From positions 1-64,000 of the forward strand of contig JABVXU010000157.1 in assembly GCA_013365365.1 (NCBI GenBank): a stretch of DNA of 64,000 nt. The letters run 5' to 3'. The DNA is from Cruorifilaria tuberocauda (taxonomy: Eukaryota; Nematoda; Chromadorea; Rhabditida; Onchocercidae). The notes under the pieces are model-generated. The model made no database searches. It saw only the letters and a list, made by a program, of their open reading frames with translations, and was not told the origin of the DNA. Below are positions 49,881 to 62,542 of this stretch, piece after piece (within the stretch, counting starts at the first letter, position 1; the number at the start of each line of letters is the position of its first letter). The position numbers and the translations under genes are program-made.

Positions 49881-52800
49881 CTAAAGCCGTGTGATAGTAG
49901 CCGGATCAGGTGATGAGCATTGTTGTAATAACAAAGTAACCATAGAAGGGAAAACAAATACAGCAATGGAAAAACTTATAACTGTAATTAACATTAGGAA
50001 GATACTAATTTCAAAAAATGCTTGTGTTGTAGAACCGATTAAAACAAATCCTGAAAGGAATGATGAAAGAGCTGCCAAAAGTACCGGTATACCAACAGCA
50101 GATGCTATTACACTGAAATATTAGAAATAATCTAGTATCAATTGAAATTATTAGAAAAATTTCCCAACAAATTAAAATACTAATAAATGAAGTTTTTTAA
50201 CAATTATTAATTGGTATACTAATTATTTCAGTAATAAGTGGTAGCGAAAAAAAGATTCAAATATCGCTAGTAATATCGAAATGATAAATGAAGGAGGCAA
50301 AAAGAAAAACCCATACCATTAAGAAATTAAAGTTACCTGTAATCACCAGTTTTATGAAATCGGAAGCCAACAGCGATGTGAAGACAATAATCGAAGCTCA
50401 TACCAATTGTTAGTACAATTATTGTTGCTTCGACAACATTTACTGTCCAACCTTATAATTATATTTACTTATTATTCAAATTTACAATTATAAAAAACTT
50501 GAACAAAGAAACTTTCTGGGGTACAAAAAAAGGAGTTTTAAAAATATGAAAATAATTTTAAATAAAAAAAGAAACTTACCAGCCCAAAGTACGATAGCAA
50601 TAGTTACAGTAACAACTGTAGCGATACAAATGATAGTTAACACTGATAAGATCACATTGAAAGTGATAAGAACGATCACAACCAAACTAACTAATAATGA
50701 AATAAGCACCGAAATGGCAGTACCATTCAATATACGATCCAATAAATCATACAGTTCCGTTATGTGAGTTGTTGTTAAAATTAAAGGCTCGTCGAATTCT
50801 GCAATGGAAAACTAGATCTCTTGTATATCCACCTAACTTTCATACTATCTCTTGTATATTTACTTAACCGTCATTCATTTCTTATATATATCTTTCTATC
50901 TCTTGTATATCTACGTGATTACCATCCTATTTATCGTATGTTTAGTGACTACCATTCATTCTATTTCTTGTTTTTCTACGTGACTCCATTTGTTCTATTT
51001 CTCATATAACCTCCATGATATCCGTCTAATAATTCTCTGTTCATATCCATAGAAGGAAGGGAACGAGTGTAATGTTCACCAAGGAAGAGTTACACTACCT
51101 ACCCAAACAAAATGTTTCCTGAATTGCTTCTCCTCCGCTTATCAACTTCCGTTCAAACCTCAAAATGATCATTCCAATCATTAGAAATCTACATAATTTA
51201 TCAGTTTATTGGTAAATGCTATCTGATTTAAGAGTTTTCACTATCTGAGATGACAATTCTACACATTAGTAGGATACTAATAGCAACATATACATGTATA
51301 GCCTACCTGAAATTCGACTTTGTTCCACTTTCATGCTATTTATAAAATCGAAAAACGGTTTCATTTCTCTGAAAACGGTTGATAAATTGTATTTGCTGTG
51401 TATTAGTAAAAAATATGCTAAAAAAGCGCTATTTTTATCGAAAATTGGTCCATCGATATCTTTTCGTTGCCATTCATTAAATATCGGAAGTGATGTTGTG
51501 TGACCGAATTGAAGAAAACAACGTGAAAGCATATCACCCGAAAATGATTTTGGCTAAAAAAAGATTTTAAATTCTTTAATGTAGCAAGAAATATTATCTT
51601 CTTCTAACAGGTTAGCTGATTTTTTAGAATTAAGCAAAATTTTTATGAATACAAAATTATCATCTTGACATTATTTCCAAGGATAATTCAGTAACGGAAT
51701 TAATGTCAAGTATTAATTTTACAATAAAACAAACAATAGCTAGTTATAACTCAAAAGAGGAAATTTCTGGAAAAAATGTTTCTTGCAAATAATTAACTAA
51801 CAGTTGATGATTCGGACTGTTCTGCACCAAACAACTGGCAACCTCTTGAAGTTGTATTCAAATTTGTCCATTCAATGAATTCATCTAACCATAATTTTTG
51901 TTTCACATTTGGATTTGCTTCACGGCTAACATGTTTGAGCAATGCCTAAAATTAGTAAAATTACATTAAAAAGCCTCATCGAATTACTTTCGAATTACTT
52001 TAGTAAATACTACATTGTAAATCCTAGCAATGATTAATTCGATTTTTCAAATATAAATTCTTGGAAGAAATTTGGATTTTATTTTCTAAATTGTTGTAAA
52101 ATTTCCAAAATTGAACTTATTAAGATAAACATATCTTAATATTGGCAAGTTTCCCATTAATAACTTATCTGAAATTCCAATAGATGATTGGCCAAAAAAT
52201 CAGCAAATCCTGCATTAATATTTAATAGTCCTTTTTCTTTTGGAATTAACGAACTTCCATTTCTAGAAAGATTTGAACTTTTCAAACTTTTAATCGAGAA
52301 AGTGAACAAATTAATTTGAAGTTTAATAATTTCTTGTTGACTCGTCAAACTTTAAAATATACTATGAATCACCATAAATCGAAGTTAATAATTATTAATG
52401 GTTTTTAGAAATATTCTTGGAAAGATAATGTTGAGATATTATTCTTACATACAAATAATTTATGTATATCTTCAAGGTACTGCTTAGAATTTCACTTAAA
52501 TCACATTATTTGAAGAAATTTTTATATCACTAACGTTGTTGGTTCAACACCCCAAATAGCAATAACACTCATTTTTAGATGTTGACCGATCGAAAAGTCG
52601 AATAATGTTGCAGCATTTTCATCAAACCATTCATATGGATGATTGGAACGTAAAAACTAAATATAGTAACATAATTTATTTTCATTTTATTATAACTGAT
52701 TTATTTTACTAGGATTATAACTGTTAAATATTCATTTAATTAAAATTTCTACTTACTATCATCTGTTGAGACCAATCTTTTACTGCATACATAATATTAT

Positions 52801-55800
52801 TTGTTTTGTAATTCAAAGAAACTTTAAAAAGATAATTAACCTGAACTGAATTTCTTTCCGGTAATCGGATTCCAGGTGTTCTAACAATTGCATAAACTGA
52901 TATTACAAATGCAGCAACTGCTAACAATATCAGTGGTATTCGAAAAAAATATACAAATTGTGGAATTAATCTGTTAAATACAATATCAAAACGAGCTGCA
53001 GCACTATACCAAAGTTGAGTAATCCGAGATTTTATTCTTGAGATGAAGAATTTTGAAGTGTTAAATGATTTAACACCTGCATCACTAACGATAATTGCAG
53101 CAGGTAATATTATCATCACAAGTATGTAATTGATTATCATTAATATACCGGCGTATATACCAAAACACCTGGAACAGAAACACTAAATGAAAAAACAAAT
53201 AAAAAATCAATTTAAATAGAATCGAAAACCTGAAAAAATTAGATGATTGCTTATTTTGATAGCTGAATTCTTTTTTTTTTATTTTAAAAGCTTTGCTAAC
53301 AACGATATCGACTGATATAAAATTTTACAGTTTTAGATTCAAAAAATTTTTAGCTTGCGAAAATAGGTAGGAATGATAAAAGTTACAAATGTTTCACCAA
53401 CCTAAGTACTATAATGCTTGAAGCTAGATTAGCAAAGAATGCAACAGCAGTGGTTGCTGATGTAACAAACATTGAAATTGCAGCGTGTGATAAGGCATCA
53501 CTTAAACCTGTTATCACACGTTTACGATGATATTCCATTAGCTGAAATTCTCCTTTCTTTTTTAAATTAACAAAAAAAAAAAATTCAGCACTTGCTTAAA
53601 TATCAACACTCATAATAATAAATATTATCTTCGAAGTGATAAATAGCAGAATTAAAATAATATTATATGATGGAAAACAATGCTCAAATTAATCGACATT
53701 ATTGTATTTGTAATATATGCACTATCAATATCATTTGGATATTTTATGATAGAAGAAGTAATTGTTTTCTTTGCAATGATGGTAATGAACATGATAATAA
53801 TATGGTTAAATGGATAATTATTAATAAATAATGTACTAATTACCTCTTCCTTGTCAGAATTTTCCTCCTTTGCATTATTTATATCATAATTCAGTAATAC
53901 TGGCGACCATTTTTTGCTAGCATCCTAAAATGGAAATTAATAAAACTATAACATTTATTTATTAAACCGATTAACCAGGTATTCCTATCAAAAACTATGA
54001 TTTCCAAACCTATAACAGTAAATTTAGTCATAAAATTATCTTTTTTTTAAATCTAAATAATACTCATAATTCATAAATTTCGATTAAATTATATTTCATC
54101 TATAGAGAAAAAAGAAAGAAATTAAAAAAAAAAAAAAAAAAAAAAACTTCTTTATGTTTTCGATACTGATACATGAAAAGGAAGGCATCATCAGCACCAA
54201 CAGCAACAACAAGTATCATTGCAAGTAAATTCAAAAATGGAAAAAATTTAATTCCAAGAATTACCTGAAATTCTTTCAAAATAAAAATTTTTTTCAATAT
54301 TTTTTTTCTTGAAATCATTTTCGTTCAGTTATTTATTACTTTTGATATTTGAACAACTCATTCATCGTAATCCTTCGAAAAAGAAGCCATTTATTAATTT
54401 TTCATAATTTTGAGGCTAGCTTTTATAAAATTTTGAATACTCTTATTTATATTAAAACTTAATTCGCTATAATCCTTTTATTAGAAGCCAAAATAATATT
54501 AATTATTAAGATGTCATCCAAATAACTGATACTGGAATTATGCGCATTCGTTTATTCCTTTGTTTTATAAACGCTAACTACTAGAAATCTAATAATATAG
54601 GAAGTTTTTAAATCAATGAAAAAATTAATAGCGCTAATATCAAGAAAAGAAAACTGCATTAGTAATATCATTTATCTTCTAATGATAAATGGCACAATTT
54701 GCAAATTAAAGTTTTATTTTTCTCTTTTTCTCTCTCCCTTCCTTCCATAACAATGATTTATGAAACATTGAATCCTGTCATTAGTAAAAGAAAAAAAATG
54801 AAACAAACCGTATAAACAAAAAATGCAACACCGATTGATAGCAGTAAAGTAGCAGTGATGCAGAATGTGTAGAAAATACTATCAGTATATATTAGTATGA
54901 TGAATATAACAAGAATTACAGCAAGTACACCAAATTGTATATCGTTTCGAAGTTGTTGCACAAATAATCCTTCCTTAACGCCAAAATCTGCTCCAACTAA
55001 TTTCAACTCATCATCGTGATAATTTTCCTGAATTTTTTGAAGTAAACTTGAATAGAAATGAAGATATGAATAACCATCACTCGATCGTGAAATCTGCAAA
55101 ATAGTATAACTATATTAAAATTGTTAAAGAATTTATCCAACGTATAAATGTGAAAAAAAGTTTATTGAGTGAGTTTTTTTCTCTTTAAAGTTTTAAGACT
55201 TTCCATAAGCTTCTGTAAGATTTCAAGAAATATAACTGAATGAAAAAATATATATATAATTTCTAGTTTGTTTGTAATTCTTTGACAGTAATTTCAGAAG
55301 TAAGCAATTACCGGCAAAATTACAGCAAAATGAAACGGTTGATTAGCATCTATAGGCCCGTCAATTTTCTGAAATATCATATTGGAAATCTGTTTTGCAA
55401 TAGGTAGTTGACATTGAAATGACGATTGACCCGAATGACATGATAAGACAAGCGACTTGAATGTTTCAATGCTGAAATTATCATATCATGTAAATGGACT
55501 GTTTACATGGATGATATTTTTAAGAACAAATTACTATCTATCTGATTAATGATTAAGACGGAAATAATATTGTAATAATATACTTTGTAATAATTTTCTA
55601 AAATGATTCAAATTCAGAATGTAAAAAAAAATTCATTCACGAATATTTTTGAAAACATTATTTGTACGATAAATTTCAATATATATTTCTGATAGATTTA
55701 CATTATCTACGGGATGAAGTTTGGTGGAACATTTGTAAAATTGATTCCGATATATTATCGATACAAATTTCAATCATTTTTTTTTTCATCCATCTATGCT

Positions 55801-57707
55801 TGCATTATCATCATCACTTAAATTTATCTATTATCGCTGTCTATTACTGATAAACTAAACCGACGTTTTCAATTCGAAAATAAACTTACTGCTCAGAATT
55901 AAGCGAAGAGCATGAATTTGATGATATATGCATATTTAAACACATTATATAATATGGAAGATTAAAGGAAAATGGTAAATGTTTTAGGTTTGTTGTATTC
56001 AAACCATTCAAACTAATTTCATTGTCAACAATTGAATCAATGGCACATAATCGTTTCATCACATGCATATTAAATAACTGAAATTAGTGAAGGAATTAAA
56101 AATATAGGAATTGCTTCGTTTGTTTATACAATAATTAATATTATCTGTATCTCTTGATTATGATTCACTCGTTATCACTAAGTATGATTAGATAAATATT
56201 CAGAAAATGTACGAATAAACTAAAATATATGTTAATGTTTATTTCACAATTGAACATCTAAAAGATCTAAAATCTATTCTTTTAAACTGCCTTTTTCCCT
56301 TTTTTCGTTTTTGTAAAGATATTTTGGAATTTCATATTGTAATTTTAAACATACACTATCGAACGATGGTACTTTAAATATCAATTTCGACATGACTAAT
56401 ATCGTTTCATACGGAATCATGGTACCGAGAACGAAATACTGTTGACACACATCAAGCGGATCTTCTGATTTTATATTCTTAATATCTTTTTTCTTAACAA
56501 ATCGATCATCTCTGTAATCTTCGAGTCGTAAATTGAAATTATAAGATTTAACAATGTATAAATTGAAAGTCTTTTTTACAAAAGTTCTATAAATAAAAAA
56601 AATAAGGATTATGAAAATATTTTGAAAAAAGATACGCTCACATTTTCAAACCATTTTTGGCTTAAATTAATTAAATTAAATTTGCTAACTTTTGTGGCAT
56701 GTTTTCACTGGTTATTTCACGTTTATGTATTGATTTAATATGCTCTTCTCTGGCAGCTCTATCAATTAAATTATCCAATGCTAATCGTTGATTTGATAAA
56801 TAAGTATTGCGAGTTTCAAATCCCTTAAATATAATCGATTTCTTATTTGAAAAATTTAAAAATTTCAAAGAAATACGAAGTCAGAGTTTCTTCTTTCATG
56901 AATTTTGTACGTTTCAAATAAAATTGAAAGGTTTTCAAAATTACTATAATTCTTACATTTGATACTTTATGAAATAAAAATTGATAAGGATTGAGTTTAA
57001 TAAGACAAAAAGAAAAGAAACAAATTGTAAATAGGAATTTAAATCGTTAAGTTTTTCAAGCAATCTTCGAAAAAATATTCATTTCAGATATTAAGTTAAT
57101 TAATCTTAAATTATTTTGTGAATTAGAAAAAAAAAGTAAAATGGTACACTTACAATTGATGGATTGAGGGTGAAAGTATTGCGATAAAATAGCATTGAAT
57201 AAAGTGATAAACATAATGAAGTTAACATCAAAGCGATAATAACATGCCACGAATATTTTAATAAAAATTTTACATAGCTGAAAGAAATTAAACGAATTCG
57301 TTTCAATCAAGTAACACTTCATCAATTAGAAATTTAAAATTGATAAATGACTGTATTTTAACTGAGTAACAATGAAAACTTATCATGAAGATTTCAGCTT
57401 CTCATCATTATTAGATAGCAAAAAAAAATTGAAAATGTATTGCTTATACATTTCATCAACAATTCTAATAATTCTAATGATCTATTGATTTCAATTAATA
57501 ATGAAAGAAAATTAAAACAAGATAATTTTATTATTTTAATTTCTTGTGAATAGCTTTTAAGGTTATGAGAGATAAAGCGTTAAATTCACATATATCGTAA
57601 AATCGATATTTTTACAAAATGCGAAGAATGAATGAAAATTTTAACCTGTCTCGGACATTTGTAATAGTTGCTATTAATTTGTGAGAAATATTCTTCCATA
57701 TCATCAT
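49881..57707 (-). CDS. che-14: Dispatched/CHE-14-family transmembrane protein, 1036 aa
   Basis: Eighteen exons (first 57,707-57,646, last 50,112-49,881) total 3111 bases, exactly 1037 codons with the stop. The protein has an N-terminal membrane helix (about 30-52), then GFETRN at 63 opening a large extracellular domain. A sterol-sensing-type block of five helices spans about 354-530. VAVGADD in TM4 (Gly418, Asp420, Asp421) is followed by a [19 protein letters not shown] segment. A seventh helix lies at about 584-602, then RLPERNSVQ (609-617), a second extracellular domain with [11 protein letters not shown], and a C-terminal helix bundle with GMSFDY (Asp942). GADD in TM4 and the second-half Asp are the RND-fold ion-coupling residues and favour Dispatched over Patched-related proteins. 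Dispatched exports lipid-modified ligands; nematode CHE-14 acts in apical secretion and cuticle formation. Start: MMIWKN, 25 bases after a TTTTTCAG acceptor. Oddity: the exon 13 donor reads CAG/ATAAGT. The che-14 name is by resemblance; another Dispatched paralogue is possible. Confidence 0.85.
50811..51030 (+). repeat. Degenerate TACGTGA/CCATTCATT array in a Dispatched intron
   Basis: Lies inside intron 15 of the Dispatched gene. Copies of TTGTATATCTACGTGATTACCAT-like segments (CTACGTGACTCCATT, TTTAGTGACTACCATTC and others) recur about every 35-45 bases. The motif resembles the array at 24.5 kb. Confidence 0.5.
54124..54146. repeat. A23 homopolymer beside a Dispatched splice donor
   Basis: Twenty-three adenines on the plus strand. 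On the coding strand the exon 8 donor is therefore GAA/GT followed directly by a long T run. Such a tract is prone to length variation and to sequencing error. Confidence 0.9.
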
Positions 57708-57732
57708 CCAATCAAACAGTAAAAAAATTATA

Positions 57733-57740
57733 CTGAAAAA
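57733..57740 (-). promoter_or_regulatory. Spliced-leader acceptor of the Dispatched gene
   Basis: Minus-strand TTTTTCAG lies 25 bases before the first ATG, with no coding exon upstream. It is a consensus nematode acceptor in the position expected for trans-splicing. Confidence 0.6.
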
Positions 57741-58735
57741 TTTTCAATAAAATAATCAATAATTGATAAAATCAATAATTGGAAAAAAATTACACATGGA
57801 AAATATAATGCATGAAATTTTGATTAATTTAAATGTGAAAAACAAAATTGTTTTTCATATTTAAAGTAATGTAAAACAATTTTTCTCTCCATTAGATAAG
57901 TGATAATGCAATCATGTAATCATACTAAATTTATTACAATTAATCAGTACATGAAAGTAACAAAAAAAAAATTAGATATAACATCAAATTGAGCATTAGG
58001 CAGAAATAAAGTCAGGTAATATAAGCATTATCACTGTTTACGGATGTTATGTGAAGAGAAAAGAGAAAGGAAAGAGAAAGTTATGGACGCATTGCTACTC
58101 TCACTATTGATTATTCAGAAATAACAACTTCAATAAGCTTTCCTGAATTATTTTAACATTTGTTCAAAGTAAACAAGAATACGTTACTTTACACGTTGTC
58201 TGCCAATAGTTGCTCTTCAAACAGTAAATTCAAATTTAATAGCATTCTTGCGAATGTTTATTGCTGCAAATATTATTCAAACACGTTATCATTCCTGTTT
58301 CATCTTAGCTTTCATTCTCGAATATTCCTTGCATAAAACATTGATCGATTTATCATTTCTTTCTCTAATTATATCATTCAAATTAAATATTTTAAATTCT
58401 TTTCCTTTATAAATAGTATTTGATGATTTAAATATATTAGTAGTTTTAATAATAATTCATAATATTTATTGATAATATTATAGCTAATATTCGAATGATA
58501 AGATTAATAGTACGATTAGTTGTGATAATAATAAGCAGTTATTACTAGATATAATACAGTTAATAATAAAGATTATTTTAATTACAATTATAATAACTTA
58601 TGAAATATCGAAAAAAGAGAGGGAAAGAGAGAGAGAAAGAGAGAGAGAGAGAAATGATATTGATAATATGTTTCAACCGCTGGTAATTTACAATCATGTA
58701 GCATAAAATATAAAAGAGAAAGCTTAATGACGCAG
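57741..58735. other. Intergenic region 5' of the Dispatched gene
   Basis: AT-rich, probably containing the Dispatched promoter. A GA microsatellite lies at 58,615-58,652. No gene supported. Confidence 0.55.
58615..58652 (+). repeat. (GA)n microsatellite
   Basis: Imperfect GA/GAAA repeat about 85 bases upstream of the tRNA gene. Confidence 0.85.
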
Positions 58736-58807
58736 GGGGGTTTAGCTCAGTGGTAGAGCGCTCGCTTTGCATGCGAGAGGGCGGGGGTTCGATCCCCCCA
58801 ACCTCCA
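58736..58807 (+). tRNA. tRNA-Ala (anticodon UGC)
   Basis: The 72-base cloverleaf is complete. The acceptor stem GGGGGTT pairs with AACCTCC and includes the G3:U70 wobble pair that identifies alanine tRNAs. The D-arm region is TAGCTCAGTGGTAGAGC (A box). The anticodon stem CTCGC/GCGAG encloses TTTGCAT with anticodon TGC at 58,768-58,770. The T-arm GGGGG TTCGATC CCCCC carries the B box. The discriminator base is A and CCA is not encoded, as in eukaryotes. There is no intron. Confidence 0.97.
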
Positions 58808-61800
58808 GGATAGTAATCTCCTTTGTTAACTGAGGGGAAGATAATTTCACATTCAGAACAAGAAGGAAATAGATGATGTGAATTTCTTCTCTCTTCCTTT
58901 TATCATCATAGTCTTATTCTTCCCACCTTCCCTTTCGCACTTTTTCTTATCAATTTTCACTCTTAGTTCTTCTGATAGAAGGCTTCTTTGTTTAATTGAT
59001 AATATTTTCTTTGGTTTCAATTTTTAAACTTTATTCTATTTATTCCTATTGTGTGAGTGAACTCTGAAATTAGCTTGAATAAAAAGACCTGGCAGGCTAA
59101 TTCTTCTCATTATCATTTAAGCTTTGAAAACTTTCTCTCTTCCAAGATGAAATAAGAAAATTATTATCAAATGATGGAATTCTAAAATGAAGACTTAGTA
59201 ATTCTTTTTTATCATATTTGATATAAGTGATCAAATAATAGTTAAAGCTAATACTATTAATAACCATAAAAGGTGAAAATAATTTATTAAATTGATAAAA
59301 TCATTGGGAAAATTGAAATTAAATAAAACAAAACAAAAGGAAAAATTGTATATTTGAAGATTGAACATTTGATGGGTGGGATTTTGCCTAAATTAAGCTA
59401 TGATTTTAAAGGTTTAATAAATTAGTTTTTAAATATCAAATACTCGAAGGATTTACATATCATATCCATGAAGCATTTACATATCATATTTTATCCTGAA
59501 AAGCAATCGAAATACACATCACTGATAAGAGCGAGAAAGAAGCGATCAGGCCTATAAAAATCTTAATTAAATCTGCAAACAATTAATTATTTGATAGGAA
59601 ACTAATTGAATTTAGCTGATGAATTTGTTCAAGTTATTATTAAAAAATTATACTGTATAACTGGTCAAAATTCATTTATAAGTGCAATTGATCAAATGAT
59701 TCCTTTTAATTTGATGCATTATCTTAACATTCCGAGAGTTTTTTTAATCAATTGCAAAGTATCGTTTCAAAATTGAAAGAACCCGATCAACAATAAGATA
59801 ATATTCATAATTTGTATAAATTATTGATTTATTTTAAGAAATTTAACAGCAATAAATTTCTAAAGAGAAATAAAATTTTAGATATATTCAATAATTAAAA
59901 GGCAAAATAAATGTTACGATTAAATAATGGAATAAATGAAACTCAGAAATGAATAAGCAAACCAATGAAATGAAAATTAAAAATAATTCTTTAAACTGCG
60001 AGGCACAAAAATGATAAAATCATAATTGAAATAAATATTTTAAAAAAAAATGATAAAATTGTTGATGATAAGATGTAAGATAAATCTTACACTGTTCAAC
60101 TCTACCAATCATTAAAAAAAGGGAAAAAAGAATCATTCATTATTGATAAGAGAACCAAAAGGATAAGTAAACAAACAAACAAATACACAAAAAAGGTAAA
60201 CAGACTGATAAAAAATAGTCATTAAATAATACTTCCTTCTTTTTATGAAAGGAAGAATGTGTGTTCTATAAAGTTTGAAGTGAGGAAATGAAATATTAAT
60301 TCAAAAATGGAATTTCTTTTTTTGTTGATGATATCTTTTTGTTAGTTAATTTGGCGAATTTTTCTTTTCTAATTTCTATTTCGAAATTCTTGAATATACT
60401 TTTAATGGAACGGAAAGTAATCAATTGACGAGAATCAGCAGTACAGTGAAGAATAAAAAGAACTGACAGACACCACAAATTCTATCTAAACTTGTTGAAG
60501 GTATGAAAATATAATAAAACGTTAATTATGAAGTTCACTCTGTACTCAATATCCATCTACATGTGAGTGTATGTGTGTGTGCATCTGTGTATGGAGTGTG
60601 TATGTGTGTGTGTCTATACGTGTATCTGTGTATGTGTATGGTGCATGTATGTGTGTGTGCTTTCTATGGAATAACACACACACATACTTGGAATCCTAAA
60701 TATGGCTGGCCATTTTTCTGACCGGTCACTCAGATTATCCCTTTCACTTCTCTCTGAACATCAGCAAGATATTATTAGATAGTACTAATTAAATTCTCTT
60801 GACCTTTGATCTTTGATCTTAAAAATTATATGATTAATAAAGAATATCCGTTAGTAGAATTTTATCATTTTAGTATTGAAAACGGAATTAAATTGTCATC
60901 ATGATCATTTGTGCCTTCATTTTTACTTATTGAAATCATTAGCAGTCTTATTTATTTGATAATTAGGCTAAAAATAATTCAAATCATTTATTACTGGCAG
61001 AATATACCAATAGGGAATGAATTATCTGAATTTCCTAAATATTCAGTACTGTAATAAAATGCTAGAATATCTCTCAATTATCTAATAGAGTATCAATCAG
61101 TAACAAGATAAACAATCAATACTAATTATTTAATAGAAAACTTGAATGAAATGATAATAACATAGCAATATTTAAACATCTGACTATACATTTCCAGTAG
61201 TGAGGATAAAAATAGATTGTATTGATGTGAATTTAACAACATAATTGGACAAAATTCAACAATTTCCAACAAATATAAACCTTGAAAAAAAACTTTTTTC
61301 CTCTCTCTCTTACTGCACAATTATACTTTTATACTTGGACCAGGAAACTGATCAAACAATCAGAAATGAATGATGAATAAAAGAATTGGAACTTTTGTTC
61401 TTTTTCTTCTTTCTTTCTGCTACAATTTAATTTCGATTTTTTTCCCTGAACTTTCCCAAAAGAACATGAATTTTACAAATGAAAGAGTGAGAACCTTTTA
61501 AAAGTGCCTTCAGAAAAAATTTTTTTACTCTAAAAATGTGCCATAAATTACCTTAATGATCTAATCACGTCTTCACTCCTTTTTTATTTAAAATTAAAAT
61601 CTCAATGCTACTTGCCGTGACCAGAGGTTGCTATTTTGTGATGAGTATGTTAAAGTCCTTCGTTCTCGTGAAGAAAACATTTTCTAATGAAATGGATATT
61701 TTACGAATTTATAAATCAATGAAGTATTCACTGTTTGTCATTAAATTGAAAATAAGTACAATGAAATGATTTTTTTTCCTGGTACGATTGCAGAAAAAAT

Positions 61801-62542
61801 TCGAAAAAATGTAAATTTTAAATGGAAAAAATCCTAACATCAGCAATAACTGAATTCATTTTTATTTCCAATATGTACTATTTTGAAAATATAAATATAA
61901 ATTTGAAAAAAAAATTGAGAAAGTTACTAGATATGTAATTTCAAAAAAGAGATGTACATGAATAGCACATTAAATTCTGACATTAATTTCATCCAATGAA
62001 AATGTCAATTAATATCAATTAGTAGAAAATCCATATAATTGTGCTCGATGAACGATAATTTTATTTTCTGTACCTATTTGATTAGATGATAGGTGCAAAT
62101 TACTTCTTAAAATTTAGATTTAGCTATTGATGAAATTGAAATATTTCGATGATAATGATAATAAAAGAGTAGAGAGAAAAACTATTATACACAAGATATT
62201 TATCAGTGGACAATTGAACTGATGCCACAGGCGACAACAGAAGCAATTATAGGGAACAAGAATTTTGTTTATTCCCTTTCTCCAACGCTCCACCTATTCG
62301 ACAGCGTCACAACTTTTAGCTCAAATCATTTCATTATATTTAATAGCTTCTTGTATTCCGTTTTATCTGAAAATTTCCTTCCATGCATTCCATCTTATAG
62401 GGAAGATACGAATATGTGAAATCATAATCCAATCATTCGGGGTAAAATACAATAGAATGCTCTTCTTTTTTCTTTGTTACACTGTGATATATAACAACTA
62501 CTTTGTTTTACAACAAAGTAGCTCACACTTCGGAAATATTCC
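58808..62542. other. AT-rich intergenic region
   Basis: About 3.7 kb with no established gene. It holds a GT microsatellite and many TGATAA/TTATCA words. A minus-strand frame at 60,296-60,478 begins with a signal-peptide-like sequence but lacks an ATG. An AATAAA for the TatD gene may lie at 62,268-62,273 (minus). Confidence 0.5.
60553..60680 (+). repeat. GTGTAT/(GT)n microsatellite
   Basis: Imperfect GT and TATGTG repeat, ending in a short CACACACA segment near 60,675 that could pair back with the GT tract as a hairpin. Confidence 0.8.

Noticed and set aside
52736..52840. Minus-strand extension [13 protein letters not shown] after RLPERNSVQ
   Set aside because: It is read-through of a Dispatched intron: a CAG/GTTAAT donor precedes it, and the next exon resumes in frame with [10 protein letters not shown].
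58578..58850. 90-codon minus-strand frame containing GGIEPPPSRMQ
   Set aside because: It is the antisense translation of the tRNA-Ala gene plus GA-repeat sequence, a well-known artefact.
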